Shown: piece by piece, positions 18,501 to 26,072 of the stretch
Position numbering within the stretch: the first letter of the stretch is position 1
Layout: each line of letters opens with the position of its first letter
Source: Zancudomyces culisetae
Lineage: Eukaryota; Kickxellomycota; Harpellomycetes; Harpellales; Legeriomycetaceae
Direction of reading: 5' to 3'
Assembly (NCBI GenBank): GCA_001969505.1
Contig: LSSK01000455.1
Location: 1 to 26,072 of the forward strand
Length of the DNA: 26,072 bases
Notes under the pieces: generated by a model
Database searches by the model: none
The model's input: only the letters and a program-made list of their open reading frames with translations
What the model was told of the DNA's origin: nothing
Program-made: the position numbers and the translations under genes

Positions 18501-19671
18501 TCAGCGCTCCTAACAATTCCATAGCAAGGCATCGGAGCCTAGGTTTGTAAAACAACAGCTTTTTTCTGCCATACTCATTAGTCCCATTCCATCCAAGACT
18601 AACAGTACCATCATCATTGTTATTATCATTCTCACTATTATGGGTATTATTATTGTAGCTTTTGGATTTGTTGGATTTGTTGGTAGAAGAACGCGTTATG
18701 TGCTGTTTAGTGTAGTTTGTTTTCCCCACAGAGATTTTGACAAGCGTGGATACTAATCCTGGAAAATACTTTTGCAGTGTCGTTTTTTTTGCAATATATT
18801 TTGTTACCAAGCTACCTAGTACTTCCAACGTCTTTTCACTAATGGTTTTTAATTGAATCTCGATTCTTTCTTTTATTTTCTCTGTCTCTTTCTCTTTCTC
18901 TTGTTGTTGTTGCTTTGTGAGGTAATGTTCATTAAAGTTATTATGGTTGTTCTCTATATCCGTCACATTATCCAATAATCCACAAATACAAAATGCCAAG
19001 TAATTCGCTTGCCTTTGCATATTCAGGTATTCGGCCAACGTTACCAAGTCAGTTCCCGGAGTATTTGGAAGATCCATATTCATGTTCATATTCGAATTAC
19101 CGCCATGTGTTTTCTGCAGTAGTTCAGGCTGTTGCGAAATTGGTATAACATACTCAACTTTATTTAAAAACAATTCAAAGACTTCGATAGCCCGAATTCT
19201 GACTCTATTAGAGTATTTAAACCCCTCTACTTCTTGTTTTTCTTCTCCACCACTATTGCTGTTACTATTTACATTATCTCTTGTATCACTAGACACATCT
19301 TTTAGGCCAAAGAACTGTCCCAAACTCACCAGAATCCTTTCAGCAACAGGAAATGGTAACATGTAATGGACAGGCCGTAACACAATATGCCTATTTATAT
19401 ATACTGGTGTTGGCGAGATTGTGGCCTTCGCACCTAACAACAGGGCATAGATTTCAATAGCCAAAAATATACAGTCCTCATTCGTGCCCGTCGTGGGTTC
19501 AGCTTTTTCTGTTGCACCCGTTTGTGTTTGGGGTGTTGTGATGATTGAAATCGTTCGAGAGAGAGTTAGGACAAGTTGTGTGATAAGTGTGGTTGGTAAT
19601 ATCGAATTGTTTCTTTCTAGGGCATTTAGTAAGATTGATTTTATTTGGTTTAATATGTTTTTTTGGTCCAT
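15514..19671 (-). CDS. TTI1: TTI1, Tel2-interacting HEAT-repeat protein
   Basis: This is a 1385-residue alpha-helical (HEAT-type) protein. Tti1 with Tel2 and Tti2 forms the TTT complex, which works with Hsp90 and R2TP to mature PIKK kinases (Tor1/2, Mec1, Tel1, Tra1). The strongest family segment is about residues 928-955, I-D-E-L-I-x2-N-A-D-Y-I-L followed by Q-L-T-R-L-D, which matches a segment conserved from yeast to human TTI1. Downstream, L-L-P-L-V-x-E-T-W-P-L-L-V and S-G-D-W-L-x-S-R match the C-terminal repeats of the family. It is longer than S. cerevisiae Tti1 (1038), with Asn/Ser/Gly-rich insertions near 130-145, 185-200 and 315-345 and a Ser-Ser-Pro repeat near 1240. The ATG at 19669-19671 directly follows an (AT)n tract. 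Codon use resembles its neighbours. The assignment rests on remembered conserved segments, not on a search. Confidence 0.88.
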   Translation of the reverse strand: MDQKNILNQIKSILLNALERNNSILPTTLITQLVLTLSRTISIITTPQTQTGATEKAEPTTGTNEDCIFLAIEIYALLLGAKATISPTPVYINRHIVLRPVHYMLPFPVAERILVSLGQFFGLKDVSSDTRDNVNSNSNSGGEEKQEVEGFKYSNRVRIRAIEVFELFLNKVEYVIPISQQPELLQKTHGGNSNMNMNMDLPNTPGTDLVTLAEYLNMQRQANYLAFCICGLLDNVTDIENNHNNFNEHYLTKQQQQEKEKETEKIKERIEIQLKTISEKTLEVLGSLVTKYIAKKTTLQKYFPGLVSTLVKISVGKTNYTKQHITRSSTNKSNKSKSYNNNTHNSENDNNNDDGTVSLGWNGTNEYGRKKLLFYKPRLRCLAMELLGALISITLNNADFIDEYSWFIKDSSTRALGSQNVATKNDKIGGSSERALDKRLGLFAGDDTEIKESLEREPDNDNTVWALKVLEKLSVGLKLLVKERYSESQLVRRAVVRLFGTIVSKSYICLYNVLGLSIQTLLISLDQFYNNKQTSIGADISNEVTQYHNKPTKPSELLGAEQREDAEYTISILTQFMQDVLGKDEAMEKSTKIRNKEGITQIELGLQSQLKAQIIDIYDKLWDLFPSYMQSLNEQSYYEGLCLMANYSLWLSGDTRYMLSEGERDVDDQQADIKQQASSIILDRWTSVIVPSLLSFTSKPDNYDRNSSGDESVSTTGGKLMLEIVDSDSKAPLNPLFNNLTIQDTSNDTTGTIAGNDNVNSKNGMERQITLYFIKCVGLVGNYNVLANELYRMINNAIYTHLKPQLLDLLNLILTVSLETIDYSTVATLYDDYISMLNAFTNTDSNSNANTSTRMTEYSDSFSMDTNYYYSQQLAVLEGLSLLCKYSDKSFIIYSMEDLLFPLILLQSDKRLKTASFKCLQAISTALDLTSIDELISSNADYILMGCSRQLTRLDFSNDVLNLLTNTIRIMEPQNAITFSTDIVDLVMDSIDTLYSQGIYTTPRSEISSFAHHLSASTVHPSNELMDTLSFLNTLSNCILKTTGYVHKKDNILIDNMKSAKRRLVTPTFEVLETRIRTHQYGSNEHYSIGTDESDHSNELTNQSDNDPLSKLTTPANRNQKLLIKMILFSKNYISNSDPSIQLLAIKNLETCLKSLVDTEELLPLVNETWPLLVNNLKIGISTNISCFTGIGSGGNHIPSTDIYVVLACLKVINLICKLSGDWLISRIRDELFPILKSSIFPSSPSSPSSPSSSKYSSSSAFSATSSLYSIIPKDHNLLLLSNHSKLLLESLSLISTIFTVLPSLPDPIPFDLISLVVELAFHPTIANIPSISDASFDLLLNICCPAYPDLLWLALHNTPLIFTSTPLAKSKIDKLYRMIDSLED
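15917..15950 (-). repeat. 9-bp tandem repeat inside TTI1
   Basis: Three exact copies and one partial copy of GAGGGTGAC on the plus strand encode Ser-Ser-Pro repeats in TTI1 near residue 1240. Being a multiple of three, copy-number change keeps the frame. It lies in a Ser-rich linker between helical repeats, so length change is probably tolerated. Confidence 0.85.
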
Positions 19672-19674
19672 TTG

Positions 19675-19701
19675 ATATATATATATATATATTTTTTTTT
19701 T
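19675..19701. repeat. (AT)9 followed by T10 directly upstream of TTI1
   Basis: An AT dinucleotide run begins three bases before the TTI1 start codon (minus strand) and is followed by a T run on the plus strand. In TTI1 sense it reads as an A-run and then AT repeats just before the ATG, so it probably lies in a short 5' leader or the core promoter. Confidence 0.8.
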
Positions 19702-20013
19702 GGGAGTGGAAGAATGTAAGGGAGCAAAGATGACATATAAAAGGAATTGAATTTACTTTGTACAATTAAAACAAAAACAAAAGCGTTGTCACAAAAATAA
19801 TAAAAAAGTCATCAAAAATATCAGATTTTCTAAATCAATGTTGTACTTTTTTTTATTATTTCTTGAAAAAAGAAAAAAAAAATACATATACTCTTGAAAA
19901 TTACAAACATTCAAACATTCAAACATCAGCATATTAAAAACAATAGAATAGGATTATATTATGTCTATAGGGAAAAGAATGGATAAAAAAGAGAAGGGGA
20001 GGGGGGGCTTCTT
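19702..20013. other. TTI1 promoter and MDM38 3' flank
   Basis: This short AT-rich region between tandem minus-strand genes has A/T runs and no convincing gene. A run G4-A-G7 (19996-20007) sits 6 bases past the MDM38 stop. A small repeat, ATTCAAACATTCAAACAT, occurs near 19907-19925. Confidence 0.6.
19996..20007 (-). repeat. C7-T-C4 run (sense) just after the MDM38 stop
   Basis: On the plus strand it is G4-A-G7. In the MDM38 transcript it is a C-rich run starting 6 bases after the stop codon, similar in place to the C-rich runs after the permease, TTI1 and BUB2 genes. Confidence 0.85.
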
Positions 20014-21552
20014 TTAAGGTTTTTTCAATTGTTCTTGTTCAGTTTCTTCCTCCATCAACTCTTCCTGTTCTTCAAGAACTTCCAATCTCTGTTTGTTAGT
20101 AGCAGTACCTTCACGTTCAGCCAAAGACAAAGTAACTTCATTAACTAGGTTATCAGGCAGTGAAGATAGAGTAACTCTAAGAGCATCGTGATGCAGATCG
20201 GCGTTAACAGTATCACGGAACAAAATTCGAGAAAGAATTAAAAAGACTGCGGGAACTTTTTGAACCAAATGTAGGTCCAACCAGTTTTCCAAATCCTCTC
20301 GCATTTTGCCGGGGGATATACCAGCGGATTTAATTCCTCTTGCTATACAAGCACTTTGTAATTCGGGAATTGTCAATGTTTCAACGCCTTCAGATGAAAT
20401 CAATTTGTCATCTGCCAATATGTACTGCATACGCTTTTGAATCTGGTGTTTGAGATAATTATCAGTTCCAAACGATTTAATTCCCAAATATCGACATATG
20501 GAAATCAATTGTGGTCTACTGAGATTGTCTAGCGTAAGATTGTTTTCCAATAGTTTAACTAGTTTCATCATGTCCTGGTTAGAAACATCCTTTCCCGAGC
20601 GTAATTGAGTAAGAATACGTTCCGCATCCTCAAAGCTTGGTTCAATACTCTCAACGTCAACAACAGTGTCAGTGCTTTGACCGGCTTCAATAAGTTGCTT
20701 TTCTGCAAGCTCTTTCTTTTTCTTCAATTCTAATCCCTCTTTAATGGTTCCTCTCAAAAATACCGACATTTCATTACGGATTTTGGTCAATTGCTGTGCC
20801 TTTTTCTTTTTTGTTGCCTTGTCTTCATAAGTCGATGGTAGTAAGTCTGGGTATATCTTGAGTGCAAATGGTAACAACAATTCGGCAAATGGAATAATTA
20901 CAAATAGAGAAAACGGTACCAATCGCACCAAGTCTATAAGTGTTCTTTTCAATTGCCGGTTTTCTCTCCTGGTCAACTTATTACCAGCTAATACCTTGAT
21001 GACCAATTTAGTCGAAATCTTTAATTCTTTACCAAACAACTTGGTTCCGTCCCAGTAATGCCTGGCTTCATGCTTAACTTTATCCCAAAGTGTAGATTTC
21101 TTGGTTTCTGACTGTTTGGTTACTTGCTGTTCTTGAGCAGTAGTGAGGTCATCCTTGGCATCTGTAGTTTTGGTAGGTGGTGCACTGTCCTTTTCTTTTC
21201 CACTTTCAGCGCCCGGTTGTGGCTTTTCGGCCGAATACCACCGTCTCTGGCGCATACCATCAGCTACAATATTTACACAAATCTCAGCCAGTCTCAAATT
21301 TTGCAACTGATGGTGACGTGTTCCAAAAAATGTTTTAGAGCTTTGGGATTGTAATTGTAATTGCGAGTTTCGTTGCCGAGTGTTTACATTATCGCTTGTT
21401 TGCAAAGGTTCAATATGGTTTAAATTGCTTTGTCTTGGTGCTGAATTGCAGAGATATCTCGAACCCAGTACTATTTGCCTGGTGCTGACACTGTTACTGT
21501 TATTGGCGGATTGTAGTATTCGGTTCACTCCTATTATACCTTTTTTTCGCAT
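20014..21552 (-). CDS. MDM38: LETM1-family inner mitochondrial membrane protein
   Basis: This 512-residue member of the LETM1/Mdm38 family is involved in mitochondrial K+/H+ exchange and in binding mitochondrial ribosomes for insertion of membrane proteins. The first 110 residues are rich in Arg, Gln, Asn and Ser with few acids, like a matrix-targeting presequence; R-R-W-Y-S near 103-107 is a plausible cleavage site. A charged linker leads to K-V-K-H-E-A-R-H-Y-W-D-G-T-K-L (158-172), the family's conserved entry. One membrane span lies at about 207-232, with two prolines as in LETM1. The C-terminal matrix domain includes S-R-P-Q-L-I-S-I-C-R-Y-L-G and a second repeat with P-E-L-Q-S-A-C-x-A-R-G, and it ends in a Glu/Gln-rich coil. 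No EF hand is seen, as in fungi. S. cerevisiae Mdm38 is 573 residues. Its paralogue Ylh47 is an alternative name. Two short upstream frames precede the start. Confidence 0.93.
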   Translation of the reverse strand: MRKKGIIGVNRILQSANNSNSVSTRQIVLGSRYLCNSAPRQSNLNHIEPLQTSDNVNTRQRNSQLQLQSQSSKTFFGTRHHQLQNLRLAEICVNIVADGMRQRRWYSAEKPQPGAESGKEKDSAPPTKTTDAKDDLTTAQEQQVTKQSETKKSTLWDKVKHEARHYWDGTKLFGKELKISTKLVIKVLAGNKLTRRENRQLKRTLIDLVRLVPFSLFVIIPFAELLLPFALKIYPDLLPSTYEDKATKKKKAQQLTKIRNEMSVFLRGTIKEGLELKKKKELAEKQLIEAGQSTDTVVDVESIEPSFEDAERILTQLRSGKDVSNQDMMKLVKLLENNLTLDNLSRPQLISICRYLGIKSFGTDNYLKHQIQKRMQYILADDKLISSEGVETLTIPELQSACIARGIKSAGISPGKMREDLENWLDLHLVQKVPAVFLILSRILFRDTVNADLHHDALRVTLSSLPDNLVNEVTLSLAEREGTATNKQRLEVLEEQEELMEEETEQEQLKKP

Positions 21553-21556
21553 TCAT
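21500..21556 (-). promoter_or_regulatory. Upstream ORF overlapping the MDM38 start
   Basis: An ATG four bases before the MDM38 ATG, in a different frame (ATGAATG), opens 18 codons and ends inside MDM38. A ribosome choosing the first ATG would miss the main frame, so this could lower MDM38 translation. Whether both ATGs lie in the mRNA is inferred from closeness. Confidence 0.4.
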
Positions 21557-22857
21557 TTGTTTTTTTTTAGTAAGGTAGTTAATAGTACAATAAAGAAATC
21601 TCAGGGTGACAAGGTCTTTTTGAGAACAAAAGAACAAAAGAACAACAACAACAATAAAAATAATCACTTGCCATGACCGAAGGTTCCAACTCTTGCTGAT
21701 CCAACTAATTTCTTTGCACTAATCATTACTATGCTGTAAAAAAATAATTCTGTCTCGTCTTTATATTAAAAAAATCACTAAAAATAAAAACTTGATAAAA
21801 TAAATATTCAACTTTTGATACTATTTAAGGCTACAAGTAGAATATATATATATAATATATGTTTGGGTGAAGGAGGAGAGGCGTGAATAAGCTAAGGTGT
21901 AGTTTGGTTTAGTTTGGTAAGGCCAAGTGTTTTTTTTTTTCTGGTGTAGAGATAAACCATTAGTTGCGGTAATAGCACGGTAGTAGTCGAATGAAAAAAA
22001 AAATTTTCACTGCATAAAAACACTATTTACGCTTGATGAAGTTAAATCATACCAAGACTTTTTTTTTTTAGAACCTTAATAAATGAGTATAAATTGGCAA
22101 GAATCGTAATATTATTGTTTATTCGTTCATTATTTTTTATTTTTTGCATATGAAAGTTAAATGAAAAATATTCTAGAATCAAATGCGAAAAAAAAAATAA
22201 ATTAAATTTAAAAAAAAAAGTCGGAGTATCAAGTCACAAGTCGAATCAAAGTCTGATTTTTAGCCACTTTCTATTTTATTTTTCTTTGCTTTTCTATCAA
22301 ACCAAAAATTCCAACTACCAAATAGTAACTTTGGAGATAAAAATACAAAAGTCTTGGGGAGGTTTTTCATTTCCTATTATTTTAAAAAGGCTCATCTTAT
22401 TGGTAACAGATAAATGTTTGTGCTAGCAAATGAAGAGTTTATATTACAATTTTAGAAATATCATAAATTCGGAAAGGAAAATATAGAGCTTGTTCCTTTT
22501 TAGCACCAATAACCAATAGCCATATTCCATTATTTTACACTGCTTAAAACATGTGGAAAAGAATGCTCAACAGAGTAGATATAAATGTAAATGTAGATAT
22601 AGTGATAGTGGTTGAATAAAATGTAGCAAGGATTTTTAAAAAAAAGTACAAGAAGAGGGTGGAGGAGAGGAGAAGAGGGGATTAAGTGAGAGGGGAAAAT
22701 AATAACTAAAACAGTAATAAAAAGGTAAAAGAAATGACAAGAGTTGAAAAACAGGATAGATGTGGTAAAATAAAAGCGCTAGTTGATATATACAATACAT
22801 TTCCTCTTGGGGAAAAAAAAAAGTGTGTATTTGTTGTGATCTTGGCAAACAGAAGCA
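21553..22857. other. 1.3-kb region between BUB2 and MDM38
   Basis: This region must hold the BUB2 3' end and the MDM38 promoter. It contains two short upstream frames next to MDM38, an (AT)n-type stretch near 21843-21860, many A9-T9 tracts, and a G/A-rich stretch near 22655-22696 (pyrimidine-rich in BUB2 sense). A mixed-composition stretch at about 21860-21950, with repeated TTTGGT and GGTGTAG words, is the least AT-like part, but I recognise no RNA or gene in it. Confidence 0.55.
21664..21726 (-). promoter_or_regulatory. 20-codon ORF in the MDM38 upstream region
   Basis: A minus-strand ATG frame of 20 codons ends about 110 bases before the MDM38 ATG. Its peptide (Lys, Val, Gly, Ala, Arg and His) is less A/T-driven than the surroundings and resembles a targeting peptide. 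A tract of seven T and ACAG lies just before the ATG and could be a splice acceptor. It may be an upstream ORF, the first exon of an unseen small gene, or chance. Confidence 0.25.
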
Positions 22858-25005
22858 TTAACGATTAGAAATCCAATTTTGCAAATCCAAACGGATTCTA
22901 TTACGCTGTCGAGTATTGGGGCCAGTATCATTGTTTTTATTAGCAAGACTGCTAGGATTGGTAATAGAATCGAGATTACTGTGTAGCTGCTGATGGTTGT
23001 TTTGCAAGTGAGTAAATTGGGTTGGAAATGGAGAGGTAGAATCAGTGAGGGAAAGACCCAAATTAGTAGGCATTTTACGTCGTTTTGCAGCGACAAAAGT
23101 GGAAGAAACGCTGGAAGCAAGATTGGAATTGGAAGAGGCAGTATATGATGTGAGACGAGGAGTTGTGGAAGAGATTGGATAGTTGCACAGTAGATTGTTG
23201 TCGGCAGAAGTGTTTGCAGCAAGTATGTTGAGATTTAATGAAGGATCGTGGGCTGAAATCTTGCAGGCCAAATCAAAATCACATAAATGGTTTTCCAGGA
23301 GAAAAAGAATGTGGTGGGGCAGTTGAGACAAGAGAAAGCGAGACTTTCTTATCAGAGAAGAAGCATTAAGAGGTGGCCAATGTCGCAATACAGAACTTGG
23401 ATTGGTAGTAGTCAGCAGCAAATCGCGGATGGAAATAACCAATGCAACTATACAAAGAATATTCAAGTGAACACCACAGGCCAAAAAATAATCCCATAGT
23501 TTTAGCACTTGGTTTAGGGGTGGAATACAGGCGGATATCGTCATCACTGCTGGGAACGCATAGATGCGCCCCGTAATGCCATGAGATGATAAATGAGCAT
23601 ACAGTGGTGGATCAACCAAAGATAATACCTCGTCAACCAGCACAGCGCCTGCATGAACACCCGGCAAGTTGGGAGTCGCATACAATGGACAGCGCTGCTC
23701 TAGAAACCGCACAAAACAAAAATATGCAGCCGGTTCGTTCATTACATACGCAAATGGTGCTAGTAATACATTCATTCCCTGTACGTATCGTGCTATCGAC
23801 CCTATCCGCCTAACCACCGTTGCATTCAAAATCCGAATCATCTTGTTGTCCGAAACCGCTGCTTTAAACACCTCGTCTGTCGCCAACGTTCGAAATACAT
23901 CGTCCTTGATTTTGCTGTGGCTGGGCGATGGGCATTTATTGAGTTCTCTAAGGTACTCTTCTACTGGGATCTTTTGTATTCGCAAAAGCAGTAGCCACAG
24001 TTTCCCCCGCTGCTCATTGTACTCCCTGTTGATTTTACTTATTTCATCTCCTTCCTTATCACCATATTTGCTATCTCCAATACCAAATTTATCGTTGGAA
24101 AACTTTTCCATCTCAACACAGCTTTCATTACTATCATTCTTGCTTTTAATATCTGTTCCCTTAGTTGAGCTACTGGCGTTTTTGGCAATTTCTATCGGCA
24201 ATCCCCCATTCGTTACAATCAACGTTCGCAATTCTTCTAATGATTTATCTACTTCATCCCAATTTTCGTGTACACGCCTGGTTAGCGCTCGTAATTTATG
24301 TCTTTCTAGCTCCTCATTGTTTGATGTTTGGTTGCTGCTTTCACGATATCTTTTCAATCCATTCCTTTTTGTTTTAGAATCTAAGCTCAGTTCGCGGGTA
24401 GAAATCGCCGAAAGACTCTTCATTTTCCCAAGGGTTCGCTCATTACCTTTGCTCTTACCACCACCACCACCAATACCAAGATTGGTGTTACTATTGATAT
24501 TTTTAAGTTTTTTTTCGTTATCAGTTCTAGTAATATTAAGTTTAGTCGTGTCAATGCTTGTGTTTGTATCCATATTGGTGTTTATATTGGTGTTGGTGTT
24601 GATGCCCTTAGAGCTGCGTGTAAAATAGTGGAAATTTGCCCGTTCATGCAAATTTTGCAGACTTCCAACTAAACCTAATCTATTCCTTCCACTCCGCCTA
24701 TTTTTAAACCACCCTGACTGTTCTCGAGGTGACTGCTGCTGCTGCTGTTGTTGTTGTTTACATTGTTGTTGTTGCTGTTGCTGTTGTTGTTGCTGTGTAG
24801 ATTCTTCCCGTTTCTTCTCTGCATTAATATTTTCGCTTTTGTTCATGTCTTTGCTTTTGCTTTTGCTTTTGCTTTTACTTTCGTTTTGGTTGTCGGATTG
24901 GGTTTGTATACTTTTTTCAATCTCGAAATTCATCTCGACTAAAGCAGAGGATAATTCCCTCGAGATGGGTGTATAATTGCGCGAGAGTTCCCGTCTTTTT
25001 CCCAT
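22858..25005 (-). CDS. BUB2: BUB2-type TBC-domain GAP, enlarged
   Basis: Bub2 with Bfa1 forms the GTPase-activating complex that holds Tem1 inactive at the spindle pole until the spindle is positioned, blocking mitotic exit. The TBC domain is clear. L-E-E-L-R-x-L-I (257-263) is the family entry. The arginine finger motif I366-x2-D369-x2-R372 and the glutamine finger Y407-V-Q409-G-M-N are both intact. L-K-L-W-D-Y at 501-506 and H-x-N-I-L at 513-517 match Bub2 closely. The protein is 715 residues against about 306 in S. cerevisiae. The excess is an N-terminal low-complexity region (about 1-245: Lys-Ser repeat 43-52, Gln run 71-91, Asn/Thr repeats 136-153, Gly run 179-183), an insertion of about 60 residues inside the TBC entry (270-330), and a Ser/Asn-rich tail after about 577. 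The frame is continuous from the ATG at 25005. Internal ATGs (for example residue 25) remain possible. Confidence 0.92.
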   Translation of the reverse strand: MGKRRELSRNYTPISRELSSALVEMNFEIEKSIQTQSDNQNESKSKSKSKSKDMNKSENINAEKKREESTQQQQQQQQQQQCKQQQQQQQQSPREQSGWFKNRRSGRNRLGLVGSLQNLHERANFHYFTRSSKGINTNTNINTNMDTNTSIDTTKLNITRTDNEKKLKNINSNTNLGIGGGGGKSKGNERTLGKMKSLSAISTRELSLDSKTKRNGLKRYRESSNQTSNNEELERHKLRALTRRVHENWDEVDKSLEELRTLIVTNGGLPIEIAKNASSSTKGTDIKSKNDSNESCVEMEKFSNDKFGIGDSKYGDKEGDEISKINREYNEQRGKLWLLLLRIQKIPVEEYLRELNKCPSPSHSKIKDDVFRTLATDEVFKAAVSDNKMIRILNATVVRRIGSIARYVQGMNVLLAPFAYVMNEPAAYFCFVRFLEQRCPLYATPNLPGVHAGAVLVDEVLSLVDPPLYAHLSSHGITGRIYAFPAVMTISACIPPLNQVLKLWDYFLACGVHLNILCIVALVISIRDLLLTTTNPSSVLRHWPPLNASSLIRKSRFLLSQLPHHILFLLENHLCDFDLACKISAHDPSLNLNILAANTSADNNLLCNYPISSTTPRLTSYTASSNSNLASSVSSTFVAAKRRKMPTNLGLSLTDSTSPFPTQFTHLQNNHQQLHSNLDSITNPSSLANKNNDTGPNTRQRNRIRLDLQNWISNR
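24733..24795 (-). repeat. CAG/CAA repeat encoding a glutamine tract in BUB2
   Basis: Mixed CAG and CAA codons encode 11 Gln, Cys-Lys, then 8 Gln (residues 71-91). Mixed codons slow replication slippage, yet length variation between strains is likely. Confidence 0.9.
24850..24879 (-). repeat. Hexanucleotide repeat encoding Ser-Lys repeats in BUB2
   Basis: Five units of a 6-base repeat (GCTTTT on the plus strand) encode alternating Ser and Lys at residues 43-52. Unit changes keep the frame. Confidence 0.85.
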
Positions 25006-25007
25006 TT

Positions 25008-25019
25008 TTATACTATCAT
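25008..25019 (-). promoter_or_regulatory. Three-codon upstream ORF before BUB2
   Basis: ATG-ATA-GTA-TAA ends two bases before the BUB2 ATG. If transcribed it is too close for efficient reinitiation and could damp BUB2 translation. The mRNA start is unknown. Confidence 0.3.
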
Positions 25020-25431
25020 GTGTTGTGTTCTAATTTCGTATTTATATAGTAATACCTTGTACCAATAGCAATGCCAATACCAATATCAAGAGTAATAGTA
25101 TGAGCAATATAAAAAGCATATAATTTTAACTTTGGTTTTTTTTTTACTGGAATGCTCTAAAAATAAATTATTTATTTCGTAATACAAATCTTACATCAAA
25201 ATGAAGAAGGGTACATGTTTATAATCCATGTACATTTTTATTTACAATATGGTTTTGTTATTATCGTTGTTTTGTTTTTGTGCGGCATTTATTTTTTAGT
25301 TTACAGTTTTTTTTTGCATGTTATTATTTAGAATTAAATTATTATTTGTTATAGAATCCACCATTAATTAATCAACTGCCACTACGTTAAAATAGATAAA
25401 ATGTTTAAAAAATAAATTAGTGATAAGTAAA

Positions 25432-25497
25432 TAACGTGAAAAATAATATCCCAGCATTTAAATGATTCAAATGCGTTGAATTTTTTTTATCACGTTA
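25432..25497. repeat. Nested inverted repeat (possible cruciform)
   Basis: Outer arms TAACGTGA (25432-25439) and TCACGTTA (25490-25497) are exact complements. The next bases, an A run and a T run, can continue the stem with a small bulge. Inside, GCATTT (25454-25459) and AAATGC (25469-25474) form a second stem. It lies about 430 bases upstream of BUB2. It could be a structured RNA or a dimeric protein site, or chance in AT-rich DNA. Confidence 0.45.
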
Positions 25498-26072
25498 ATA
25501 ACCTTGTAGTTTAATTTGTTTCATTTGGTGTTGCTAATTTATCGCATTATTTATGTTCGATGATTTAAAAAAACTAATGCGATTAGAATTACAAAAATTC
25601 ACTTGAATAGTTCCATACCTCCCCCTCCTTTTCCCCTGTAAACCCATTTCTTTTTCCCAATTTTGCTATTTCTCACCAACAAGCTTTTTTATTTTACAAT
25701 TCTCCGTTTATTTACTAGTTCCTTTTTATATTTTCATTACCAGTGATTTGTATAGCTTTAAATAATAATGTTTTAAAAATCGATTGAATTTTTTCTTTAT
25801 TAAAATTAAATGCTTTATTTGTACTTTGTTGTGTAAAATCATTTTTTCTCTGGAAAAAAACAATTTCCGTTATTAACCTCAAAAAATCCACGAAAACATA
25901 ATAAAACAAAAATAAATGTGAATCTTTAGGTGAGGGAGCGAGAAGAGTCAAGTCACTATTGTTGTAATGTCAACAACAATCTAACGATGTTTACATAAGC
26001 CGTCCTAAAAATAGATATAACTTATAGGAACTAAAGAAGCCTGATAATGACAATAAATATAGAAAGGATAAA

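Larger units (their letters stand above)
25006..26072. other. BUB2 upstream region and right edge of the window
   Basis: No gene is supported. The longest frame (25715-25951, minus) lacks an ATG at its start and is of low complexity. The region is very AT-rich, with a C-rich run at 25619-25636, an extended hairpin at 25432-25497, and a small hairpin at 25958-25980 with ATTGTTGT and ACAACAAT arms around a 7-base loop. Confidence 0.55.

Noticed and set aside
22779-23222. 147-codon minus-strand frame overlapping the BUB2 3' end
   Set aside because: It is in a different frame of the same strand as the clear BUB2 reading frame, low-complexity, and has no family resemblance.
23669-24628. 319-codon plus-strand frame opposite BUB2
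   Set aside because: It begins at TTG, not ATG, and is the antisense shadow of the repeat-rich BUB2 N-terminus (Leu/Phe/Ser-rich translation of Gln/Lys/Ser codons).
2854-25005. CUG-Ser genetic code
   Set aside because: CTG codons encode leucines at conserved positions of the permease (F-L-R segment) and of the SAPS protein (I-E-Q-L-L), favouring the standard code.
25715-25951. 78-codon minus-strand frame at the right edge
   Set aside because: No ATG at its start, AT-driven composition, and no recognisable domain.

Overview
The window reads as nuclear DNA of a budding yeast (Saccharomycotina). It is AT-rich, its genes are intronless and well separated, long A/T tracts lie between them, and every recognised protein has a yeast family. 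There are no operons, Shine-Dalgarno sites, tRNAs, rRNAs, CRISPR arrays or intact mobile elements. CUG codons fall at positions where the permease and SAP families have leucine, so the code looks standard rather than CUG-Ser. I could not name the species.

Layout, left to right. (1) 1-2853 has no intact gene. It holds two perfect hairpins at the left end, a decayed minus-strand coding run (about 390-1350) and a possible leftover intron. (2) 2854-4386 (+) encodes a MUP/LAT-type amino-acid permease. (3) 4984-7296 (-) encodes a 770-residue protein with a RING-like zinc finger that I do not recognise. (4) 7297-11852 is a 4.5-kb gap with no convincing gene, unusual for a yeast. (5) 11853-13634 (+) encodes a SAPS-domain subunit of the Sit4/PP6 phosphatase. 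(6) 14540-15217 (+) is URA5, orotate phosphoribosyltransferase. (7) 15514-19671 (-) is TTI1, of the Tel2-Tti1-Tti2 chaperone for PIKK kinases. (8) 20014-21552 (-) is MDM38, a LETM1-family inner mitochondrial membrane protein. (9) 22858-25005 (-) is BUB2, the GTPase-activating subunit of the mitotic-exit checkpoint, with large extra low-complexity segments. (10) 25006-26072 is its upstream region, with an extended hairpin.

The genes do not form one pathway. They are a housekeeping set: amino-acid uptake, phosphatase/TORC signalling, pyrimidine synthesis, PIKK maturation, mitochondrial ion homeostasis and mitotic exit. Shared signals stand out more than any one gene. C- or pyrimidine-rich runs lie just 3' of most genes, and very short upstream reading frames sit directly before URA5, MDM38 and BUB2. 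I did not find a clear new biological system. The best leads are the gene-free gap, the decayed coding run, the enlarged BUB2 and the unassigned RING-like protein.
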